A stretch of DNA of 64,000 nucleotides, from contig QXJR01000013.1 in the NCBI GenBank assembly GCA_020975725.1, positions 186,001 through 250,000 on the forward strand. Reading direction: 5' to 3'. The notes below the pieces were generated by a model. That model did no database searches. It was not told where the DNA came from and saw only the letters and a program-made list of their open reading frames with translations. This document shows, in pieces, positions 1 through 6,521 of the stretch. Source of the stretch: Picocystis sp. L7. Lineage: Eukaryota > Chlorophyta > Picocystophyceae > Picocystales > Picocystaceae. Positions within the stretch are counted from its first letter, which is position 1. Each line of letters starts with the position of its first letter. The position numbers were made by a program, and so were the translations under genes.

Positions 1-491
1 ACGAACTCCAGCGGTGGGAACTTCCGCGCTGCTGCGTGCACGTCTTCGAATCTAATGGCTTTCCTATTTAAGCTAGCAGCTACTTTGCCCGATTCCAACG
101 CGAGGAACTCTAAGAACGCTTCCGTCGCGACGGCCACGTTCTCGACCGCTTCTTTGGAGACCTTTTTGACGTCCTCGTCCAACAGGATGATTTTGCGGAC
201 CATGCTGAGCGGGATGGTCAGGGCTCCCTTCTCTTTCTCTCCATCGTTGTTCCCGTCCTCCTCTCCATCCACGTCCATCTTTTCGGCCGCCTCTGCGGCT
301 TCTTTCTCGGCCATTTCCGCATATTTGCGCTTCTCTTCGTCCGATTTGTTCCGCCACTTCTCCCCCAACGCCTTGGCCACGTCGGCCACCGACACCTTCT
401 CCGCCCCTCCGGCGATCAGATCCTCCTTCGTCCTCTTCCGTTCGATCTCGCTGAACACGAAATACGCGCTCCTCTTCCCGCGCCTGCCCAT
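1..491 (-). CDS. HMG-box plus histone-fold protein, C-terminus beyond the window
   Basis: Reading the minus strand from the ATG at 491 gives at least 163 residues. Residues about 7-60 form an HMG box (basic and aromatic start RSAYFVFSEIE, then the EKWRNKSDEEKRKYAEMA helix). An acidic linker with an NND patch follows. Residues about 85-160 form a histone fold of the NF-YC/CHRAC/Dpb3 type (IPLSMVRKIILLDEDVKKVS, then FEDVHAAARK). The frame runs off the left edge still open, so the C-terminus is missing. HMG boxes bend DNA and this histone-fold class pairs with an NF-YB-like partner, so a nuclear chromatin role such as a remodelling factor or DNA polymerase epsilon accessory subunit is inferred. 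It is divergent from the decarboxylase, with 211 bases between the two starts. Confidence 0.8.
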   Translation of the reverse strand, partial: MGRRGKRSAYFVFSEIERKRTKEDLIAGGAEKVSVADVAKALGEKWRNKSDEEKRKYAEMAEKEAAEAAEKMDVDGEEDGNNDGEKEKGALTIPLSMVRKIILLDEDVKKVSKEAVENVAVATEAFLEFLALESGKVAASLNRKAIRFEDVHAAARKFPPLEF

Positions 492-702
492 CGCAGCGAT
501 GCGAAGCGGAGAGATACGCGCCAAAAGAAAACAGTCCAGTGCGAGACTCAACACCTACCAGGCCCTGGTTCGGGCGTGGCCCTCCGCCCTTGTTCGAGAT
601 CACCGATTGGTGGATAGCCGAGTCAATCCTCGAATTGGATTGGTGGAGAGGGGGTATTTCCGAGGATGCGGTTGGTGGAGCCGACGAAGAGCGGTGGGTC
701 GG

Positions 703-2226
703 ATGCGCGCGCCACGCGTCGGCGCGACGCGCACGTGCGCGTCGCGTGCGCCGCTTGCGGACGCTCTGAGACATCTGGGAAGCAAGGAACGCACCTTGGA
801 CCATCCGTTCTACTTTCCGGGACACAAACGAGGCGTTGGATCGTCGGAAATCCTGCGTCGAATCGTCGGACCAGTGGCGCTGCAGCACGACTTGCCGGAA
901 CTGCCGGAACTGGACAACCTCTTCTGTCCAGAAGGAGCCATCAAGGAGGCGCAGGAGATGGCTGCTGATGCATTCGGAGCAAGGCAGACGTTCTTCCTCG
1001 TGAACGGTACGACGTGCGGCATCCAAGCAGCGGTCATGACCCTCTGCAATCCAGGGAACACACTGGTGTTGCCGAGGAACAGCCATCAAGCCGCTTTCTC
1101 CGCCATGGTGCTGGCAGGAGCGATACCGTTCTACCTGGAACCAGAGGTAGACGAACGATTCAACTTGACCTTCGGTGTGACGGCCGAAAGCGTGCATGAA
1201 GGGATCCTCGCTGCCGCCTCTCGTGAAGGAGGACAGCGACCAGCAGCAGTTCTGGTCACTTCCCCAAACTACCATGGTGCATGCCTGGATCTGAAGTCCA
1301 TCGTTCAGGTTTGTCGGAATTCGGGGGTTCCATTGATCGTTGATGAAGCGCATGGGGCACACTTTCAATTCCACCCAGACCTCCCCACAGCTGCGTTGGC
1401 GGCCGGGGCGGACGTTGCTGTACAATCCACCCATAAAGTGCTGACATCCCTGACGCAAGCCTCCATGCTTCACGTGGGAAACGATCGGATCGACACGGAT
1501 AGGTTGGCTCTTGCATTGCAAACCCTACAATCATCGAGTCCATCCTATCTATTGCTGGCCTCTCTGGATGCATCCCGGCAACAGCTACAGGAGCATGGAT
1601 CTGCGATGCTGTCTGAATCTATCGCACTGGCACAGTGGGCTTTCAAGGAACTGGAGACGATCCCAAACATTGATTTATTAGGAATGGAGGGGATCAAAGC
1701 CCGTTCTGTGATTGCGTTGGACCCACTACGAATTACCGTGGGTCTTCGGGGGCTGGATGTGAACGGGTTCTTGGCAGACGACTTCTTGCGTGAATCCTAT
1801 GGAGTAACTTGCGAGCTGCCCCTTTCAGATTCACTTACGTTTGCAATCGGACCGGGGAACACAACCGAGGACGTCGCTGCACTTCTGCACGCTCTGTCAA
1901 AAATCTCGGAGGAGTTTGCACCATTAGGATGGGGAGTACAGGCAAATAATCTTCCAGTGCGTTCGTTGAGTGCGTCATGGGGACGTGCACAAGTACCTCC
2001 AAGGGAGGCATTCTTTGCACCAAAAATAAGAGTTCCATTGGAGGATGCGGTAGGGCGCACAAGTGCCGAACTGCTGTGTCCATACCCTCCGGGCATACCG
2101 GTGGTTACTCCGGGGGAAGAAATTACCGCTGCGGCCCTAGCCCTGCTGAAGGCAGTTCTATCCGCTGGAGGAAGCGTAAGCGGAGCATCGGATCCCGACC
2201 TGCGCAAAGTGCTGGTGCTTCAGTGA
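703..2226 (+). CDS. Orn/Lys/Arg decarboxylase family, PLP fold type I
   Basis: The product is 507 residues. The N-terminal block ends in YFPGHKRG, the signature start of the bacterial-type arginine/lysine/ornithine decarboxylase family (SpeA/Cad/YaaO-like). The central PLP domain has the cofactor aspartate in IVDEAHGAH and the Schiff-base lysine in STHKVLTSL (Lys245). The expected reaction is decarboxylation of a basic amino acid to a polyamine precursor; substrate cannot be read from sequence. The frame stays open upstream to 55, but that stretch is antisense to the neighbouring HMG-box gene, and ATG 703 gives the family-typical short lead before the PGHKRG motif. The stop overlaps the stop of the convergent DUF455 gene. 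Confidence 0.9.
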   Translation: MRAPRVGATRTCASRAPLADALRHLGSKERTLDHPFYFPGHKRGVGSSEILRRIVGPVALQHDLPELPELDNLFCPEGAIKEAQEMAADAFGARQTFFLVNGTTCGIQAAVMTLCNPGNTLVLPRNSHQAAFSAMVLAGAIPFYLEPEVDERFNLTFGVTAESVHEGILAAASREGGQRPAAVLVTSPNYHGACLDLKSIVQVCRNSGVPLIVDEAHGAHFQFHPDLPTAALAAGADVAVQSTHKVLTSLTQASMLHVGNDRIDTDRLALALQTLQSSSPSYLLLASLDASRQQLQEHGSAMLSESIALAQWAFKELETIPNIDLLGMEGIKARSVIALDPLRITVGLRGLDVNGFLADDFLRESYGVTCELPLSDSLTFAIGPGNTTEDVAALLHALSKISEEFAPLGWGVQANNLPVRSLSASWGRAQVPPREAFFAPKIRVPLEDAVGRTSAELLCPYPPGIPVVTPGEEITAAALALLKAVLSAGGSVSGASDPDLRKVLVLQ

Positions 2227-3119
2227 AGCTTCTCTGGTCTACGTTGCCTGGTTCCATCATCTTCCACGAGGGGGAGGTACCAAGAAGGTTCAAATCCTGC
2301 TTCCGAGCGTGCTTTCTCGTTGAAGGGCGGTTTCAGGTTCCCTCTGAAGTGCTTTCGAACCACGTGGTGGAAGGCCTTGTCAGCCGTGTCTTCTACGACA
2401 GGGGTCCCGTCGTCCAAGCACACCTGTCCAAGGTTGTGCAAGTATTTGAACCACCTCACACCCGCCTTGCAGTGACTGATTTCTTCGGGGTACACCACCT
2501 TTTCGAGCACGTCTGCCGTTTCGTGGTCTCCAGCGTTGCGAAAGCGCGCGATGGTGCCGGGCAAGACGTCCATGCCACGTGCTTCGTGCGTGCAGTGTTC
2601 GACGGCTAGTCTCGCAGCCAGCGAATTCGAGGTCTCCTGCGCCGAATCCCACAGTCCGTCGTGTTCTGCTAGATCCCCGTACTCTGCACCCATGTCATTC
2701 AGCCTCTTTTGGAGCAGGCAGAAGTGTCTGGCTTCGTCTTCTGCGATGGTGACGAAGTCGTCGTAGAAGGCTTTGGGCAAGCCACCGTCCTTTCCGAACC
2801 TCGCCACAGCGTCCCACGCGAGATCTACGGCCCAGATTTCCACGTGCACGAGTCCGTGCACGATCGCACGTCTCGAGGCGAGGCTCCCTGCCTTTCCACG
2901 TCGCTTGAGTGCGTGAGCCGGCACCACTTGCACGCGTCCGTCCCTCGTCGGTCGCTTCGGGGGTCCTTCTTCCTCCTCCACCGCGGTGTGGACCTCCTCC
3001 ATCGTCCCCTGTTTCCAGGCATGGGCAAACCTGATCGTGAGGCGCGCCTTTTCGTCCGGATCCGCGCATCGAAGCACCCTCGAAGCCGCCGCACGAATCG
3101 CGCGCACCTCCGCCTCCAT
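2220..3119 (-). CDS. DUF455 ferritin-like protein
   Basis: The product is 299 residues. It matches the DUF455 family, a ferritin-like four-helix fold. Candidate metal-ligand blocks are LVHVEIWAVDLAWDA, FVTIAEDEARHF, AVEHCTHEARGMDV and YPEEISHCKAG, with repeated Glu and ExxH patterns. The family function is unknown. Start 3119 (MEAEVRAIRAA) is preferred over an in-frame ATG at 3260, because the extra 47 codons read through a poly-C tract and part of a tandem repeat. The last codons overlap the 3' end of the convergent decarboxylase by seven bases. Two GAATATTC motifs lie about 70 and 167 bases upstream of the start. Confidence 0.85.
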   Translation of the reverse strand: MEAEVRAIRAAASRVLRCADPDEKARLTIRFAHAWKQGTMEEVHTAVEEEEGPPKRPTRDGRVQVVPAHALKRRGKAGSLASRRAIVHGLVHVEIWAVDLAWDAVARFGKDGGLPKAFYDDFVTIAEDEARHFCLLQKRLNDMGAEYGDLAEHDGLWDSAQETSNSLAARLAVEHCTHEARGMDVLPGTIARFRNAGDHETADVLEKVVYPEEISHCKAGVRWFKYLHNLGQVCLDDGTPVVEDTADKAFHHVVRKHFRGNLKPPFNEKARSEAGFEPSWYLPLVEDDGTRQRRPEKLH

Positions 3120-3167
3120 TCCTCGTCCCCAGACCCGTAGCACCGTACCCGTCCTTGGACGTCCCGC

Positions 3168-3361
3168 CCCCCCCCCCCAGAAGGTGGGGAATATTCTCTC
3201 CTTCCCTTCGGGGGGGGGATGGCGACGGGTTTTACGAACGGGGTTCACAACACGGGCCAAGTCGACCCCCCCCCCAGAAGGTGGAGAATATTCTCTCCTT
3301 CCCTTCGGGGGGGGGATGGCGATGGGTTTTACGAACGGGGTTCACAACACGGGCCAAGTCG
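3168..3361. repeat. 97-bp tandem duplication, two copies
   Basis: Two nearly identical 97-base units (3168-3264 and 3265-3361) each contain a poly-C run, AGAAGGTGG, the palindrome GAATATTC, a poly-G run, and the tail GGGTTCACAACACGGGCC. Only a few bases differ, so the duplication looks recent or homogenised. It lies between the divergent DUF455 and PSMB3 genes and probably duplicates a promoter element. Confidence 0.9.
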
Positions 3362-3457
3362 ACCCCTCAGGACGATCGGCGTCCGAAGCGCCACGAGAGC
3401 GTGCGAAGGAGACGCGAAAGGAGGCGCTGCGAGCTTCGACTGGGAAGCGAGGGGACC

Positions 3458-4335
3458 ATGTCGGTGCGCAGGAGGGAGAGGAGGAACGGACGGACGCGGT
3501 GGCGAGTGCCGGATCGACCACAAGGTGGAGGAAGAAGCGCATGCGATCGAAGGGAAAGAAAAGCGCGTGCTGACGGATCCGGGACGATCGGAACGCGCGT
3601 GCGAAGATCGACACGTACAATGGAGCCTCCCTCATCGCCATGAAAGGAAAAGAATGCGTGGCCATCGCCTCCGACCTACGCTTCGGCGTGCAGAACCAAA
3701 CCCTGGCGTGTGATTTCCCCAAAGTGTTCAAGATGCACGATAAACTGTACCTAGGACTCTCAGGACTTGGGACAGACATACAGACCCTGTGAGTTCGACG
3801 TTCCGACGCGGCGATGGAAGAACAAGCGAAAGTCGAATGCGTCCGTGCCATCGCTTTTGAAAGCGATGGATCCCGTTGCTGACCACGACTGCACTGTCCA
3901 ACCCACAGAGTCCATCGCTTCCGATTCCAGCACAATCTGTACAAGCTAAGGGAAGGGAGAAACATGAAACCCGAGACCTTCGCACACGTGGTTTCTTCCT
4001 TGCTGTATCAGCACAGGTTTGGGCCGTACTTTTGCGAGCCCGTCGTGGCCGGACTGGACGAGAAGAGCGTGCCATACATCACAGGAATGGATTCGCTGGG
4101 TGCCATGGAAGAGGCCAAGGACTTTATGGTTGCAGGTACCGCACCTGCATCCTTGTGGGGTGTTTGCGAGTCCATGTACAGGGAAGACTTGGAGCCGGAA
4201 GAGCTGTTCGAAGTGATCGGACAGTGTCTCCTGTCCGGCGTCAACCGCGACGCTCTCTCTGGGTGGGGAGGTATTGTGTACATCATTTGCAAAGATAAAG
4301 TGATCGAAAGGACCCTGAAAGGTCGCATGGACTGA
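3458..4335 (+). CDS. PSMB3: 20S proteasome subunit beta-3, three exons
   Basis: Proposed exons are 3458-3463, 3607-3788 and 3909-4335, giving 204 residues, the length usual for PSMB3/PBC1. Exon 2 reads IDTYNGASLIAMKGKE and VAIASDLRFG. Exon 3 reads LYKLREGRNMKPETFA, LLYQHRFGPYF and ends LKGRMD, all typical of this non-catalytic beta subunit of the 20S core. The second intron (3789-3908, GTGAGT...CACAG) is clear. The first intron is inferred: exon 2 has no in-frame ATG after a stop at 3571-3573, and the family begins MSI, so ATG TCG at 3458-3463 joined across GTGCGC...GCGAAG restores MSIDTYNG. That makes a two-codon first coding exon. The downstream gene RPS18 is convergent. Confidence 0.88.
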
Positions 4336-4486
4336 AGGTGGTCCTATTGTAATCGATAAGCAGCGTTCGGTGCGAGGACAAAAGAGCGATTAAAGATGCC
4401 TAGTCCGTCGGCGAAACTTCTTTACGAATCTCCACTCTGCCCGTGCAGGAGCGTGCCTTTATGTCACACAACCGCGTCCAGCAGGT

Positions 4487-5070
4487 TTACTTCTTCGAAG
4501 CCACGCCCACGGTGCGTCCGCGTCTGCCGGTGGTCTTGGTGTGCTGACCCCTGACCTTGATGCCCCAGTAATGACGGAGACCACGGTGGTTACGGATCTT
4601 CTTCAGGCGTTCCAGATCCTCGCGCAGCTTCGTGTCCAGCTGAGAAGAAACCAGCTGGCTGTAGGTACCTGTCTTGTAATCCTTCTGCCTGTTCAGGAAC
4701 CAGTCGGGCACCTTGAAAGTACGAGGGTTGGACACCACTTGCATGAGGTTTTCGATCTCTTCTTGGCTGAGCTCGCCGGCACTACGGATCGCAAAAGAAA
4801 CACGGATCGACCAAGGAAGGCGGTCAGTCGGAGTTCCACTCGCACCGCCTCCACGCACGCGCACCGAGGTCGGGATCCGCGCGTTTTCAAGCGCAGCACG
4901 CACCGTTTGCTCATGTCTACGTCGGCCTTCTTGCAGATGAGGTTGGAAAACCTGCGTCCAATACCCTTGATGGAGGTCATGGCGTACATCACCTTTTTCT
5001 TGCCTTCGATGTTGGTGTTCAGCACACGCAAGATGTGCTGAAAGTTTTCGCTCTCCACCATCGACTGCAT
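4487..5070 (-). CDS. RPS18: 40S ribosomal protein S18 (uS13), two exons
   Basis: Proposed exons on the minus strand are 5070-4904 and 4781-4487, giving 153 residues (human S18 is 152). Exon 1 carries [15 protein letters not shown] and [17 protein letters not shown]. Exon 2 carries [40 protein letters not shown] and the C-terminal [16 protein letters not shown]. The intron (4782-4903, GTGCGT...CGTAG) joins KR to AGEL exactly as in the family. Start 5070 ([13 protein letters not shown]) is preferred; ATG 5061 is also possible. The protein sits at the head of the small subunit near the decoding centre. Confidence 0.95.
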
Positions 5071-5414
5071 CGTCGTAGGATCGATCCACGGCCGCATCAG
5101 GCGTCCTCTCCGGTCAGCCATTTCGTCCAAACCCTCTTCCTGGCGGTTCGGTCCTTTCCTCCCCCGCGCGTCCACCCTATCCTGCGCCTCCTTCTGTCCC
5201 TCCACGCACCATTTCGGGTCCTCGCACGCGTCCAGGCGCCTGCGTTTCGTCGCCTTCTGCGTCGGAGCGCGTCTCGGATCCGCTCGGCGATGTCTCGAAC
5301 CTGGAAGCACCGCCGCCACCCCCTGCATCCTCCCCAGGTACGTAAACATCGAACTTAACTCTAAGGGGGGGGGGGAACACGGGGAGGGTTCCTTCGTTTC
5401 CGGACCGAGGCTGG

Positions 5415-5474
5415 ACAAGGGAGGGAGGTTCGGGTCTACAAGGGAGGGAGGTTCGGGTCTACAAGGGAGGGATT
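5415..5474. repeat. 23-bp tandem repeat, about 2.7 copies
   Basis: The unit ACAAGGGAGGGAGGTTCGG... starts at 5415, 5438 and 5461. The third copy diverges after about 13 bases. It lies in the spacer upstream of RPS18. Confidence 0.85.
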
Positions 5475-5533
5475 AGAAGGGGGCATCCGAGCCCGTGTCC
5501 CGGGAGAAGGGGACCATCCCCCTCGTCCTCGTC

Positions 5534-5609
5534 CCACCCCCATCGATACCTCGGGGAAGAGATCTCGATACCTGGATCGAGTTCTCGGGGTGAGGTATCG
5601 ATGGGGTGG
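5534..5609. repeat. Inverted repeat with ATCGATACCTC arms
   Basis: The left arm 5534-5552 and right arm 5592-5609 are reverse complements apart from one extra C, separated by about 39 bases that contain further pairing (GAGATCTC and CTCGGGG blocks). A related GAGGTATCGAT stretch occurs near 15824-15840, upstream of the second cystatin-like gene. It could be a paired binding site or a hairpin. Confidence 0.75.
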
Positions 5610-6231
5610 AAGGGGAGGGACAGCACGTGGACGAGCACGACAGAAAGGCGCATCGCGCCGAGGCGCACGTCCGCCGTTCCTGCGCCGCTCCAAGCGCGTC
5701 GTTGGCGCCGATCGGAGGACAAGGAGGACGCCAAGGACGTGCTCGAGGCGTGGGAAGGCGAAGCACGCGTGAAAGAGGACGGAGGAACGCGGTCCGAAGC
5801 GGAAATCGATCATACACGGAGATCGAGGCGCACGTGCTTCGACGCGGACGTGGAGCCTCCGAAGGTGGCGCAAGGAGTAACAGGCGCTGCCTTACTTCAC
5901 GAGACGGCGCCACACCGTCGTGCACGAATTCTCGCTCGAAGAGAGGGACCCAGGACAACCTTGCACTCGCAAGGGAGACGGAAACCTTATCTCCACCGTG
6001 AAAACCTCAAGATACGCTACGAAAGGCAAAAGACGACCGCAAAGCACAAGTGCCGAGGGTAAAGTTGAGGAAAGAGACGTTGCCGCGAGAGGAAAAGGAT
6101 CGCTGGCGGAGATAAAGCGTGTTTCCCATTCCAGCCGAGGACGGAAGTATACGAGCCAACGGCGTTGCAAAGGCGGTCGTTCAAGACAACCTTTTTTTTC
6201 TGCGTCTTTTTTTCGACATCCTCAATCGTAA
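5601..6231 (+). CDS. Doubtful two-exon hypothetical protein
   Basis: A speculative model joins 5601-5768 to 5884-6231 (171 residues). The putative intron (5769-5883) starts GTGAAA and ends GTAACAG, and its length matches other introns here. Support is codon bias: exon 1 carries EDKEDAKDVLEAWEGEAR and exon 2 starts ALPYFTRRRHTVVHEFSLE with a G/C-rich third position. The N-terminus is basic like a targeting peptide. Against it, the ATG lies inside the right arm of an inverted repeat, the C-terminal half is basic and low in complexity, and no family is recognised. Confidence 0.25.
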
Positions 6232-6521
6232 AGAGGCGCCTGTGCTACGTCCGAGAATACGACTCGTTGAGGCCGTTGTGCACGATTTTGTTTCTTTCCC
6301 ATCAAGCCAGTTGTTGAATATCTCCTTTGCTTTCTAAGACCTGAACAACCGCTCCTCAAGCACACACGAATCCCTTTGTGGCCGAGCATCTAGTCCTGCC
6401 AATTATCCAAGGCCGCAAACTTGAGCAGGCCGAGGCTTGTGTCTTCTTGCAAACCGAGTGCAATCTGGGTCGCTGAGTCCTACTTAACAGTTATTCTTGG
6501 CCAGGCAGACTCAAAGGTGCG

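Larger units (their letters stand above)
5071..6521. other. Long spacer with repeats and one doubtful gene
   Basis: The spacer lies between RPS18 and the PNUTS-like gene. It holds a 23-bp tandem repeat, an inverted repeat and one weak two-exon gene model, listed separately. CTTAAC motifs lie at 5354-5359 and at 6483-6488, the second 34 bases before the PNUTS-like ATG. A CT/T-rich tract lies near 6190-6220. Nothing else is recognised. Confidence 0.6.

Noticed and set aside
55-702. In-frame N-terminal extension of the decarboxylase
   Set aside because: The extension is antisense to the HMG-box gene and includes the shared promoter; the family does not have it.
73-1521. Long minus-strand open frame of 482 codons
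   Set aside because: It is antisense to the decarboxylase and out of frame with the HMG-box gene. It has no family similarity and a skewed Arg/Gly/Ser composition.
2285-2300. GGTTCAAATCC, a perfect tRNA B-box
   Set aside because: It lies inside the DUF455 coding region, its flanks do not pair as a T-stem, and no A-box or acceptor stem is found.
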